64,000 nucleotides of DNA from Nocardia sp. NBC_01730 (lineage in GTDB: Bacteria > Actinomycetota > Actinomycetes > Mycobacteriales > Mycobacteriaceae). The stretch's first letter is position 1. Each line of letters opens with the position of its first letter. This document shows, piece by piece, positions 17,188-25,405 of the stretch. Made by a program: the position numbers and the translations under genes. The notes beneath the pieces are model-generated. The model made no database searches, was not told where the DNA came from, and saw nothing but the letters and a program-made list of their open reading frames with translations. The stretch lies in NCBI RefSeq assembly GCF_035920445.1, contig NZ_CP109162.1, positions 3,038,001 through 3,102,000 of the forward strand, read 5' to 3'.

Positions 17188-17804
17188 GTATCGGCTCCTG
17201 CGGACATGCTGGATGTGTGACTGAGTGGTTATCGGTCGAGGTCGCCGAGGCCGCGGCGACTATCCGCTGCAAGGTTCGTTCGACTGATGCGACATCGTGG
17301 CCAGTGAGTGCCGCCGGCTTTGTCGACCGGCCATGGCCCACCACCGTGCTCCTGGACCGCGTGTCGGATCGCCCGGAAAGTTGCCAGGCCATAGGCCTCG
17401 CTAGGCGAGCGGTCCAAATGCATCGAGTGTCTGGTCTGTCGGCTCCGGCTCAATACTGACCCTCGTGCTCCATGCCACGCGGTGATCAGTTTTCACCCTG
17501 CCGCCGGCAAGGTCGGGGTCACCGCCGCGGTGACGCTGACCGGCCCTGTGCTTGCTGACCGGCCGTTGGTGTCGGAGGCCGGGCATATCGTGTTGTGATG
17601 GCGCTGATTTCGATGCTTCCGCATGCCCCTTGTCGAATGCGAGGTTGGTCATCGACGACGATCGGGCCAGGACTCCGCCTGCGGGAGGACCGTCCTCCGA
17701 TGGCCACAAATGTGTCACGGCGCTTATCTGTCCGGGTGTGAGCCGGGCCGAGCGATCGTGGCGGACGTACCCGGAATAGACCAACGAGAAGGGGGCGGTG
17801 TCCG
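17188..17804. other. intergenic stretch without a supported gene
   Basis: About 600 bases. Reading frames on both strands are short, without ribosome sites or recognisable domains. The final 20 bases hold the ribosome site (AAGGGGG) of the next gene. Nothing else was recognised. Confidence 0.5.
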
Positions 17805-18716
17805 ATGCGGGTCGACGATGCCGATGATCGGCTGCGCAAGGCGATGCTGTTCACCGCTGCCGACGAATACGGCTACAGCTGCCATGATGCTGGTGCTGAC
17901 GACGTTCTTGTATCCGGGCCTGACGGCGAAGCCACCATCTCCCTGACCCACCTGCGGCGGCTCGCGGCGCCCGAGCCACTCGACGAGTGGTTCGGGCTGA
18001 TCAGAGACCACGTGAGCACCGTCATCGCGACCCTGGCCGTGGAGCGGCAATCGCCCGTGGATGTCACCGACTTCCCGCCGATGCGCGCACTGATCAGGAC
18101 CAGGGTGTATCCCGACAGCGGCAACGAGGGCGACCTGGTGTGCCGGGCGATCGCGCCCGGACTGGTCCAACGCCTGCTCATCGACCGGGTCCACACCGTC
18201 GCACCCGTCCAACGCAGCTGGATCCAGCATTGGCCGACCACCGAAGCCGAACTGTTTTGCCTCGCCGAGGACAACGTCCGCGCCGACGGTGGTGTGGACC
18301 TCGACACCATGCCATTGGACGGCGTTCCTATGGCAGAGGGGCTGCCGATCACCAGATTGATCGGGCCTGAGTACCTCACCGCGCACATTCGGTGGCTGGA
18401 CGCCTATCCGGTCGTCGGGCCGGCCGGTGCGCTCGTCGTCGTTCCGTCCAAGAGGGTGATGTTCTGCTATCCGATCACCGACCTCGACGTGCTGCGTGCG
18501 GCCGCGGTCCTGGCGCGGCTCGGCCACATTGCCCACACCGACGAGCCGTGGCCGGTCAGCCCGTGGCTGTACCGATGGCATAACGGCTCCCTCGACCTGG
18601 CTGCCCGCACCATTCCCACCGACGACGGGTTGGGCATCCTCCCGAGCGAAGCCTTCGAAGACCTCATCAACACCCTCGACACACCACCCGGTCCCGGGCC
18701 AGGAAACGACGCCTGA
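17805..18716 (+). CDS. DUF1444-like hypothetical protein
   Basis: A 303-residue soluble protein starting MRVDDADDRLRKAMLF with AAGGGGG upstream. The pattern of long helix-strand repeats, VYPDSGNEGDLVCRAIAPGL, the central WPTTEAELFCLAEDNVR and the LIGPEYLTAHIRWLD segment recall the DUF1444 (YtpQ) family. The match is by eye, and the biochemical role of that family is unknown. It stands alone on the plus strand, 85 bases before a phosphotransferase gene. Confidence 0.6.
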   Translation: MRVDDADDRLRKAMLFTAADEYGYSCHDAGADDVLVSGPDGEATISLTHLRRLAAPEPLDEWFGLIRDHVSTVIATLAVERQSPVDVTDFPPMRALIRTRVYPDSGNEGDLVCRAIAPGLVQRLLIDRVHTVAPVQRSWIQHWPTTEAELFCLAEDNVRADGGVDLDTMPLDGVPMAEGLPITRLIGPEYLTAHIRWLDAYPVVGPAGALVVVPSKRVMFCYPITDLDVLRAAAVLARLGHIAHTDEPWPVSPWLYRWHNGSLDLAARTIPTDDGLGILPSEAFEDLINTLDTPPGPGPGNDA

Positions 18717-18801
18717 CAACTCACCTCAGGAGTAGCCGCGCCTCACCACGCATCTCGAAAACGATTGGAGATACGCGGCGCTGAAGTAGCACGATGGTGC
18801 G

Positions 18802-19740
18802 GTGGTCGGGCCAGAGGAAACCGCGAATCGGATCGTATGGAACGATCTGCCGCAATCGGTGCGCGACGCGATCGAGCGCCGCCTGGGCAGTCGGGTCCAC
18901 TCAGCGCTCAGCCAGTCGGGTGGGTTCAGCCACGGAATGGCGGCGCGGTTGGAATTGCGCGACGGCGGAAAGGTTTTCGCGAAGGCCATCAACAGCGACG
19001 ACTCCCTCGCCGGGATGTACCGCACCGAGTCCGAGACTGCGGCTCGGCTGCCACCCACTGTCCCGACACCGTCGGTGCAATGCACCATCGACACCCAGGG
19101 ATGGCTGATCACAATCTTCGAGGACGTCGACGGACGGCACCCTCGACTCGATCAACCGGCCGAGCTGACTGCCGTCCTCGCCACCGTTGAGCAGTTGGCT
19201 CAGACGTTGACTCCCAGCCCTGTGCCCGATGTGCCCACGATCGCCGACAGCTACGGACCGAAGCTGAACTGCTGGCGGCGGTACGCCGAGCACGCTCCGC
19301 CCGCCGGTCTCGATACCTGGTCGCTGCGCAATCTGGACCGGCTGGCCGAGCTGGAATCGACCTGGCCGCGACTCGCCGCCGGGGAAACGCTGCTGCACAC
19401 CGATCTTCGCCCGGACAACATGCTGCTAAGCGCCGACGGCACAGTGTCCGTGCTCGACTGGGCGTGGTCGTGTCGCGGCGCGGCCTGGATCGAACTCGTC
19501 TCGTTGGCACCATCGATCGCCGCCAGCGGGACAGACCCCGACCCGATCCTTGCCCGACATCCCGTGACCCGCAGCGCCGATCCGGTGGCCATCGATGCGT
19601 TCGTCTGTGCGCTGGTCGGCTATTGGGAGCGCAACAGCCGCCTCCCTGCACCTCCACGCTCGCCGAAACTTCGCTACCACCAAGCACAGTCGGCGCGAGT
19701 GTCGCGACGATGGCTGAATCGACGACTGGAGTGGCCGTAG
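18802..19740 (+). CDS. aminoglycoside phosphotransferase-family protein
   Basis: A 312-residue kinase-fold enzyme, GTG start. It shows a degenerate glycine-rich loop (SQSGGFSHGMAARLELRDG), the Lys of KVFAKAI, the catalytic loop HTDLRPDNMLLS (Brenner motif HxDxxxxN) and the metal Asp in VLDWAW. These are the marks of the APH/choline kinase superfamily, which transfers phosphate from ATP to small-molecule hydroxyls. The DWAWxxRGAAWIEL context is common in actinomycete phosphotransferases with unknown substrates, so antibiotic resistance should not be assumed. No ribosome site is obvious and the start could be a few codons off. Confidence 0.85.
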   Translation: MVGPEETANRIVWNDLPQSVRDAIERRLGSRVHSALSQSGGFSHGMAARLELRDGGKVFAKAINSDDSLAGMYRTESETAARLPPTVPTPSVQCTIDTQGWLITIFEDVDGRHPRLDQPAELTAVLATVEQLAQTLTPSPVPDVPTIADSYGPKLNCWRRYAEHAPPAGLDTWSLRNLDRLAELESTWPRLAAGETLLHTDLRPDNMLLSADGTVSVLDWAWSCRGAAWIELVSLAPSIAASGTDPDPILARHPVTRSADPVAIDAFVCALVGYWERNSRLPAPPRSPKLRYHQAQSARVSRRWLNRRLEWP

Positions 19741-19860
19741 AAGCCGCGTACCCGTGGAGGACTTGCCATCATGGAATCCGATATCGACGGGACCCTCCAC
19801 CAACAGCTCAGCATCGCTGCTCGCATGGCCGGGAGGTTCATCGTCACCTGAGATCGCGGC

Positions 19861-20487
19861 TTAGTTGTCGATGACGATGTCGACGACGGCATGTGCGAGT
19901 TCGCGTATTCCGCTATCGAGCACGCCGGACTCATAGGCAGCCCAGTCGGCGAGTTTCGGGTCGTCGCGTTCGGCGCCGCGGCTGATCATCCGGGTACGAA
20001 TCTGCGGTGTTGGAGTGTTCAGCCAGACCGTGGTCAATGGCACCGCGGTGGTCAGGCCGGAACGGGTGCGCAGGTGCTCCGCGAGCGGCATCCGTTGGGG
20101 CGCTGCCTGACGTATCGCTTCGAGGAACGGGGCATCGAGCACGACCGGGTGCCGGGCCGCGACGATCATTCCTGTGCGAATGAGGCTGTCATAGATATGT
20201 GGTCCGACCACGGCTTTATAGGTATCGCTGTCACGGTCGTAGGGGTCTCCGGTCAGTTCCCTCATCACCGCCTGCTCCAAACCGGGGGCCAAACCGTCTT
20301 TGTCCAACACAGTCGCGCCGACCAGACCGGCTACATAGGTTGCGGCCGTAGACTTTCCTGAGGCCGGGAACCCGCACAGTACTAAAGCACCCGTGAGCTC
20401 GGCGGCACACTTGTTCAACGCGATCTTCACTGCCTCGGGCAATACTGCGGTCCGCTGTCGATCCAATTCGGATGGCACGGCTATCAC
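19861..20487 (-). CDS. P-loop AAA_33-type kinase/ATPase
   Basis: A 208-residue soluble protein with Walker A GFPASGKST near residue 39, followed by VLDKDGLAPGLE (a typical lid/acceptor Asp region), VVLDAPFLEAIRQA (Walker B-like) and an Arg-rich lid TPQIRTRMISRG. This architecture is the zeta-toxin/gluconate-kinase-like AAA_33 family of small-molecule or polynucleotide kinases. The substrate is unknown. It lies on the minus strand, 52 bases downstream of the isochorismatase-like gene, probably as an operon. No antitoxin partner of the epsilon type was seen. Confidence 0.8.
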   Translation of the reverse strand: MIAVPSELDRQRTAVLPEAVKIALNKCAAELTGALVLCGFPASGKSTAATYVAGLVGATVLDKDGLAPGLEQAVMRELTGDPYDRDSDTYKAVVGPHIYDSLIRTGMIVAARHPVVLDAPFLEAIRQAAPQRMPLAEHLRTRSGLTTAVPLTTVWLNTPTPQIRTRMISRGAERDDPKLADWAAYESGVLDSGIRELAHAVVDIVIDN

Positions 20488-20539
20488 TCCACCACAGCGA
20501 TCATCCAGGTGGGCGGAAATCGCTGGCCCTTCCCGATTC

Positions 20540-21145
20540 TCACGCTGCGAGTATGCCGATCACCGACAACGCTTGGACGCTGTCTATGAGTTGCCCCGCT
20601 CCCAGGAGACGCGACATATGCATCAACGCCGAGTCGTGAACCTGCTGCGGCGGGTGTCGGCTGGCGCTAGAGGCACAGGCATCAGTGATCACCCAGGGTG
20701 TCAGCCCGGCCTCGAATAGGTCGAGTGCCGTCTTCAAAATACAAGCGTCGGTGGCGATTCCACACAGGTGGACATCAGTAACACCCAAGGTGGCAATCAA
20801 GTCCGCAGCCTCGGCAGTGAAAGCCGTGTAGGTGGTCTTGTCGAGCAGATGAGTTCGTGGGCCATGAGAGCGGGGCTCGAGTTCAGCGACGATGTCAGTG
20901 TCCGGGGCGTCCATCAACCCGCTCCACCCGACGAGTCGCTCGAACGGGGAGCCGCGGTAATTGAAATAGCGTGTGAACACCACCGGCGCATCGGTCTGCG
21001 ACCACCGATCAACCAGCCGGGCAACGACAGGGACAACATGCGCTGAAGACGGAGTGATGAAGCCATTCTGGACATCCACCACCATCAACATCGGCAGCCG
21101 CCCCGACCCGGCAGCCGCACACTGATCGGTCGTCAGTGAACCCAC
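20540..21145 (-). CDS. isochorismatase-family cysteine hydrolase
   Basis: A 201-residue Rossmann-like hydrolase. The catalytic triad is visible: Asp in LMVVDVQNGF, Lys in HLLDKTTYTAF and Cys in HLCGIATDACILKTALD. The family includes nicotinamidases, ureidoacrylate hydrolases and pyrazinamidase-like enzymes that cleave amide or vinyl-ether bonds; the substrate cannot be read from sequence. Length is typical. First gene of a minus-strand pair with the P-loop kinase. Confidence 0.88.
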   Translation of the reverse strand: MGSLTTDQCAAAGSGRLPMLMVVDVQNGFITPSSAHVVPVVARLVDRWSQTDAPVVFTRYFNYRGSPFERLVGWSGLMDAPDTDIVAELEPRSHGPRTHLLDKTTYTAFTAEAADLIATLGVTDVHLCGIATDACILKTALDLFEAGLTPWVITDACASSASRHPPQQVHDSALMHMSRLLGAGQLIDSVQALSVIGILAA

Positions 21146-21359
21146 CTCTCCCCCGAGTCACCCGATATGTCAACGAGAACAAGCGTATCCGCCGCCCGCG
21201 CCAGTCGGCGGAAATGCTTCGTCAAGGTGTCGGTGGTGAGTGTGGTCGACACGTACAGCCGCGTGCGCGCCGACGAAGCAGTGCTCGTCGGTCGGTACCT
21301 CGGCGGCGTCGAATCTCGACTAACGCGCCATTCCCAGTCGGGCTAAACGTGAGTCTCGG
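21146..21359. other. intergenic gap
   Basis: Lies between two minus-strand genes. It should hold the promoter of the isochorismatase-like gene; no clear hexamers, repeats or gene were seen. Confidence 0.4.
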
Positions 21360-21725
21360 TTAGGGGAGATCGAACTGGCCGTCGATGACACCTTTGGCGA
21401 AGGCGTCCACTTCGTCGGGGGTGTAGTTCAGGTCGGTGTCAGGTCCGATGAAGGTTGCTGCGCCATCGGCGTGGATTGTGACCGTCAGGGCGTTGCCCAC
21501 CTTGAAGGAGGTCATGCTCACAGCGCGGTTGCAGACTTCAGGCCACAGGCCAGCAGGTATTTCGATCTGGGGCTGGGTCTCACTGGTGTTGGCGGGGTTC
21601 CGGCGAAACTTGGTGTCGCGAACGAGGACCTTGTCGCCGTCGATTTTGACCTCGACGCACGCGCCACCGTTGTTGCCGCTGAAGGTACTGGTCTTCCACT
21701 CGTCCAGGCGGGTATTGGTGGTCAT
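21360..21725 (-). CDS. DUF397-domain protein
   Basis: A 121-residue protein with the DUF397 signature near the N-terminus: WKTSTFSGNNGGACVEV, then VLVRDTKFR. DUF397 proteins are small partners of XRE regulators in actinomycetes and control development or stress switches (the BldB/WhiJ type). The C-terminal half (ALTVTIHADGAATFIG...YTPDEVDAFAKGV) is the part that normally carries the rest of the domain (FxxFL-like end). It is coupled to the upstream XRE gene by an ATGA overlap at 21722-21725. Confidence 0.85.
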   Translation of the reverse strand: MTTNTRLDEWKTSTFSGNNGGACVEVKIDGDKVLVRDTKFRRNPANTSETQPQIEIPAGLWPEVCNRAVSMTSFKVGNALTVTIHADGAATFIGPDTDLNYTPDEVDAFAKGVIDGQFDLP

Positions 21726-22591
21726 TTTCGCTCCATGTTCTTGATCTTCGCGATGCGACTCTGAATTGCGTTGGCGGTGTCGTCCGTCGAGAGCGCCTTG
21801 CTGATGAGTCGGTCCGCGGTCAGTGTGTACAAGTCTACGTCGCTGCGTTCTTGCAGATAGAGAGCGCCGGTGTGGTACTCGACGTAGGCGATCCCGCGGG
21901 CTTCGGTGAAGTTCAGCAGGATGAACGAGCCGGGCAGCCCTTCATGGTTGCCAGTCGCTGTTGGGATGATGTGCAGGTCGACGTTAGGCAAGCTCATCAG
22001 CTCGAGCAGGTGTTCCAGCTGCTCGATCATCACCGTTGGGCTGCCGATCATCCGGTCCAGAACCGATTCTTCTACGACGGCGCTCGTCTGGACGGGCTTG
22101 TCGGTGCTGATGATCCGTTGGCGATCGATCCTGGCTCGGGCGGTTTGGGCGATGTCTCTTGCTGGGATATGGAGACTATCCTCCAGGACTGCGGTGGCGT
22201 AGGCGAGTGTTTGCAACTGACCCGGCAGAAAGCTGTTGGTGTACTCGAACAGCCGCTTGGCCAGCTTTTCGAGACCGACATACAGCTTGAACCAGTCTGG
22301 CCACACGTCGTCGTTTCGGGTGGATAGGACACCGTGGTCAGCGCGGACCGCGAGCGATACCACCCATTCGACGTCCTCGGCCGGGGCTTTGTAGAGCCGC
22401 ATCAACTGTGCGACATGGTCGGCGCCTTGAGCGGTCTCGCCGCTCTCCATATAGCTCAACTTGCCCGACGTGAAGCCGATGTGCTTTGCCGCCGCTTGTT
22501 GCGTGACCCTCGCCGTGGTTCTCGCTGTCTTGAGGGCGCTCCCGACGAGGAACCGCAAGGCCGAGGCGTCTGGAAGCTCGTCGTCGTGCAT
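21722..22591 (-). CDS. XRE-family transcriptional regulator with DUF5753 domain
   Basis: A 289-residue regulator. The helix-turn-helix occupies about residues 15-70 (LKTARTTARVTQQAAAKHIGFTSGKLSYMESGE). The rest is the DUF5753 sensor-like domain, with FLPGQLQTLAYATAVL, VEESVLDRMIGSPTVMIEQLEHLLEL and LPNVDLHIIPTATGNHEGLPGSF. It pairs with the overlapping DUF397 gene, the standard WhiJ-like arrangement in which the small protein antagonises the DNA-binding partner. It is divergent from the plus-strand gene at 22747, and palindromes in the intergenic gap may be its operator. Confidence 0.92.
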   Translation of the reverse strand: MHDDELPDASALRFLVGSALKTARTTARVTQQAAAKHIGFTSGKLSYMESGETAQGADHVAQLMRLYKAPAEDVEWVVSLAVRADHGVLSTRNDDVWPDWFKLYVGLEKLAKRLFEYTNSFLPGQLQTLAYATAVLEDSLHIPARDIAQTARARIDRQRIISTDKPVQTSAVVEESVLDRMIGSPTVMIEQLEHLLELMSLPNVDLHIIPTATGNHEGLPGSFILLNFTEARGIAYVEYHTGALYLQERSDVDLYTLTADRLISKALSTDDTANAIQSRIAKIKNMERK

Positions 22592-22663
22592 CTGTCCCTA
22601 TCCTTACGCCGCCGATGCCTTCGCCCAAACTACAGCATCGCATTCCTGCCGAAGTCTAGCGCC

Positions 22664-22685
22664 AAACTTGAATTTAAGTTTAAAT
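22664..22685. promoter_or_regulatory. AT-rich overlapping palindromes, candidate XRE operator
   Basis: Two overlapping inverted repeats stand out from the GC-rich surroundings: AAACTT-N6-AAGTTT (22664-22681) and ATTTAA-GT-TTAAAT (22672-22685). They lie in the divergent gap between the XRE gene (start 22591) and the plus-strand gene at 22747, the expected place for autoregulation. Confidence 0.5.
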
Positions 22686-22746
22686 CCACATATGAGATCA
22701 ACCCTAAGTCGATCTTTTGAGGTGACCAGTCCGGAGGCAGGTTCTG

Positions 22747-23178
22747 ATGGCGGTGCAGGTAGTTGGCGGGTCGCTGATGACCAGTGATCACACAGGGCAT
22801 CAAGCGAGAAGCGTGGGCGCCGGCGGTTGGGTGGTGTCGTTCATGCCGGGCCGGACGCTGACGATCGAGCAGGCAACAGCAGCGATGCAGGCCGCCGAAG
22901 TGGTCGCGGCCTTCGCGCGGCAGCTGGCTGACGAGTTGACAGCGATTCGGGCATACGCCGTACCACTGGGCCTGACGGCGCTCGAGTTAGTAGGCATGGC
23001 GGCAGGCACATGCGCCCGGGACGAAATCGTCGATATCCGAGAATGCGCAGGTCGCCTGGGACTCGCAGCGCTGGAGTTGACTGGCATGACTGCGAGTCCC
23101 TACCCGTCGCCTCCCCCTGAGCGGGCTCGACGAGTGCTGCCGCGTGTCTGGCTGATGTCGCGAGGTGAGACACGGTGA
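22747..23178 (+). CDS. hypothetical protein
   Basis: A 143-residue protein. GGAGG about 9 bases upstream supports the ATG at 22747; an in-frame ATG at 22777 is the alternative. Two internal repeats with the pattern (P/R)LGL(T/A)ALEL(V/T)GM(A/T)A occur near residues 75-90 and 107-120. Unknown family. Its stop overlaps the GTG of the next gene (GTGA), so it heads a small three-gene operon of the kind seen beside XRE/DUF397 pairs in Nocardia-like genomes. Confidence 0.65.
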   Translation: MAVQVVGGSLMTSDHTGHQARSVGAGGWVVSFMPGRTLTIEQATAAMQAAEVVAAFARQLADELTAIRAYAVPLGLTALELVGMAAGTCARDEIVDIRECAGRLGLAALELTGMTASPYPSPPPERARRVLPRVWLMSRGETR

Positions 23179-23336
23179 AGCATCGTCAGGCGTTGCCGCT
23201 TGGGTCGCGAATCGCTGGCTTCAGCGCGGGTGCGAAGCAGGGGCGCCGCGAATTTGCCGAGCAGGCGTGGCAGCCGATCCCACGGGTCCTGATGGCCGGA
23301 CTCGCGGATAGCCGTCACGCGAAAGGCGGTCGGTGA
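23175..23336 (+). CDS. small basic hypothetical protein
   Basis: A 53-residue, strongly basic peptide: GTG start overlapping the previous stop, reading MKHRQALPLGSRIAGFSAG and ending ADSRHAKGGR. Its stop overlaps the ATG of the next gene (TGATG). The double coupling is the main support for it being translated. No domain was recognised. Confidence 0.5.
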   Translation: MKHRQALPLGSRIAGFSAGAKQGRREFAEQAWQPIPRVLMAGLADSRHAKGGR

Positions 23337-23691
23337 TGTTCGAGATGTGTCACGGGCCGCGTGAGGTGGCGTATAGGTACAGCGTTCTCGGGTTCCCCGT
23401 CGAGCTGACGTCTGGTCGGGCGTCGTTTGTGACCACGCCGAATCTGGGGGCGATAGCGATGGCCCCGGAGTTGGGGCGGAGGGCGCGGATGGCGGTCGGT
23501 GAGGACCTGACAGTGCCGATCATTACGCACTCGAGAGCTGGCCCAGAGTGGGTGTTCTTGGTCGGGCCGAGCCGGGGCCGAGGACTGGGTGAGCGTTCTC
23601 GCACCGTGTTGGCGAAGCAGGGTGTTCGGGTCCTGGATACCGGCAGCAGGGTGTGGCTTCCGATGTCGGACTCTCCGACGGGTTGGCACTG
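23336..23691 (+). pseudogene. hypothetical gene truncated by IS3-family insertion
   Basis: An open frame from ATG at 23336 (MFEMCHGPREVAYRYSVLGF) gives about 118 residues before it runs into the IS at 23692: FVTTPNLGAIAMAPELGRR, PEWVFLVGPSRGRGLGER and SRVWLPMSDSPTGWHCEV. The VFLVGPSR and LPMSDSxTGWHW-like segments are familiar from small conserved proteins that lie downstream of XRE/DUF397 pairs in Nocardia; the function is unknown. The native C-terminus is lost, or close to complete; after the IS the sequence is an unrelated transposase remnant. Confidence 0.6.
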
Positions 23692-23760
23692 TGAGGTTCA
23701 CCCCTGGAAGTGGACACCGAGTTAGCAGGATCGATGGTTCTGCTGGTAAGGATGTCCGTT

Positions 23761-24084
23761 ATGCCTCCTCGCAAGCGTCGGTCGTTCACGGCCGAGTACA
23801 AGGTCGAGGCTGCTCATCGGGTGATCGATTCCGGTCGCTCGATCGCCGTGGTCGCTCGTGAACTCGGTATTCACGAGACCGTGCTCAGTACCTGGGTCAA
23901 AGACGAGCGGCGCCGGATCGCCGCGGCCGAGGTCGGCGGTGAGAAACCTCTGGACGCGGCCGAGCGAGCCGAGTTGCTGCGTTTACGCAGGCAAGTCGGC
24001 GAGCTGGAGAAGGACAATGCGTTCTTGGCAAAAGCTTCGGCGTACTTCGCCGCGATGCAGACCAACCGGCCCGGTTCGATCTGA
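23761..24084 (+). CDS. IS3-family transposase OrfA (copy 1)
   Basis: A 107-residue helix-turn-helix protein. The start MPPRKRRSFTAEYK is preferred, with AAGGA 9 bases upstream, over an ATG nine bases earlier. The HTH SIAVVARELGIHETVLSTWV is followed by a leucine-zipper-like RLRRQVGELEKDNAFLAKAS, the usual OrfA layout for end recognition and dimerisation. Confidence 0.92.
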   Translation: MPPRKRRSFTAEYKVEAAHRVIDSGRSIAVVARELGIHETVLSTWVKDERRRIAAAEVGGEKPLDAAERAELLRLRRQVGELEKDNAFLAKASAYFAAMQTNRPGSI

Positions 24085-24166
24085 TGGTGAAGTACGCCGG
24101 CCCCGATGACATCGCCGAGACCGCGGGCACCAGCGCCCCGAGGGGCAACGATTCTCGATCCGTCGT

Positions 24167-25006
24167 ATGGCGCGCCTGCTGGGAGTGTCGGCGTCGGGTT
24201 ACTACGCGTATGTGAAACGTTGCACGGCAACGGTTTCGACGCCACGTCAGCGGCGTCGTGCCGATCTGACGGTGAAGATCCTCGACGTCCACGCCGAGTC
24301 CGACGGTACCTACGGCTCTCCGCGGATCACTGCCGAGCTACGCGCACGTGGCGAGGTGGTCAGTGCCAAGACCGTCGCGGCGATCATGGCCCGGATCGGG
24401 ATCGAGGGCATCAGCCCACGCACGTTCAAGGCCCGCACCACGATCACCGATCCTGCCGCGTCGTTCCCGCCGGACCTGGTACGCCGCAACTTCGATCAAG
24501 GCCGCCCCGACGCGGTCTGGACGACCGATTTCACATATCTGACCTGCGGACAGGGCGACATGTACTTGTGCGCCATCCGTGACGGACATACCCGCCGCGT
24601 GCTCGCCCACGTCGTGGCCGATCACATCGGCGCCGACGTGGTGTGCCGAGCCATCGACCAGGCCGTAGCAGTGCGTGGGCATCCGGTGGAAGGGACCGTG
24701 CTGCATTCCGATCGTGGGGGCGAGTTCACCGCGGCGATGACAGTCAACGCCTGCCACCGCCACCAGCTGAAACGGTCGATGGGCGATACCGGAATATGTT
24801 GGGACAACAGTCCCGCCGAATCGCTCTGGTCGACCTACAAACACGAGTCGTACTACCGCCACGTCTACGCCACCAAGACCGAACTCGTTGCTGCGGTTGA
24901 CAATTGGATCAACAAGTACAACCATGATCGACGGCACTCCGCCCTCGGGATGCTCAGCCCCCTACGCTACGAGCAATTCCTGACAGACGCAGCAAAAGCT
25001 GCTTGA
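24167..25006 (+). CDS. IS3-family transposase OrfB, DDE integrase (copy 1)
   Basis: A 279-residue catalytic subunit: HTH_21-like start MARLLGVSASGYYAYVKR, then the rve fold with the DDE triad in WTTDFTYL (D), LHSDRGGEF (D) and NSPAESLWSTYKHE (E), ending HDRRHSALGMLSPLRYEQF. The expected extra N-terminal about 25 residues can be read from an ATG at 24084 (overlapping the orfA stop) but in another frame. A -1 shift near 24120-24135 would join them. All three copies share this, so it is a property of the element rather than local decay. Confidence 0.92.
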   Translation: MARLLGVSASGYYAYVKRCTATVSTPRQRRRADLTVKILDVHAESDGTYGSPRITAELRARGEVVSAKTVAAIMARIGIEGISPRTFKARTTITDPAASFPPDLVRRNFDQGRPDAVWTTDFTYLTCGQGDMYLCAIRDGHTRRVLAHVVADHIGADVVCRAIDQAVAVRGHPVEGTVLHSDRGGEFTAAMTVNACHRHQLKRSMGDTGICWDNSPAESLWSTYKHESYYRHVYATKTELVAAVDNWINKYNHDRRHSALGMLSPLRYEQFLTDAAKAA

Positions 25007-25036
25007 ACCCCTGTCCACTATTTGGGGTGAACCTCA

Positions 25037-25258
25037 GGGAGCGGCATTGGCTGCACGTCGAACCACTACCCGGCTACGCCTACGACCCTCAACCCCATGG
25101 AAATGGTCTGGGGCAACATCAAATCCAGCGAACTGGCCAACCTGTGCCCCGACACCATCGACGAAGCCCACACCGCCGCCGAGACCGGACTCGAACGCGT
25201 CGGCACCAGCTACGAGCTGTGCTTCAACTTCCTCGACCACACTGGACTCTCCTTATGA
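25037..25258 (+). pseudogene. IS630-family transposase C-terminal remnant
   Basis: WLHVEPLPGYAYD followed, after a one-base frame change near 25085, by LNPMEMVWGNIKSSELANL and ending SYELCFNFLDHTGLSL. The PDLNPxExVWGxxK block is the signature of the last catalytic residue region of IS630/Tc1-like transposases. The N-terminal part is absent; the IS3 copy sits at its left boundary. Confidence 0.8.
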
Positions 25259-25405
25259 CCACAACTCACCCAATAACCGAAAGATCTTAATAAACCGAAA
25301 CCCCCAGTAGCCGCTGGAGATTTCACACCAGACAACACGAAGGCTGTCCATGACTGGCACCTCCGGGGGGAACCCTGCCCAAACCATGATTCAACCGACA
25401 CCACC

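Larger units (their letters stand above)
23692..25036 (+). mobile_element. IS3-family insertion sequence, copy 1
   Basis: A 1345-bp element bounded by TGAGGTTCACCCC-type ends: TGAGGTTCACCCCTGGAAGT at the left and, inverted, TGAGGTTCACCCCAAATAGT at the right. It carries orfA and orfB on the plus strand. The sequence appears identical to copies at 38044-39388 and 59071-60415. No 3-bp target duplication is seen (CTG left, GGG right), which suggests later recombination between copies. It truncates the gene at 23336. Confidence 0.93.

Noticed and set aside
18802..19740. Phosphotransferase as an antibiotic-resistance gene
   Set aside because: Only the general APH fold is visible; substrate specificity cannot be inferred and no resistance subfamily signature was recognised.
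19861..20487. P-loop kinase as a zeta-type toxin
   Set aside because: The fold would allow it, but no antitoxin partner is present and the neighbour is a metabolic hydrolase.
23692..25036. 3-bp target duplication for the IS3 copies
   Set aside because: The bases outside the ends differ at all three copies (CTG/GGG, CAA/TAC, CTG/AAG).
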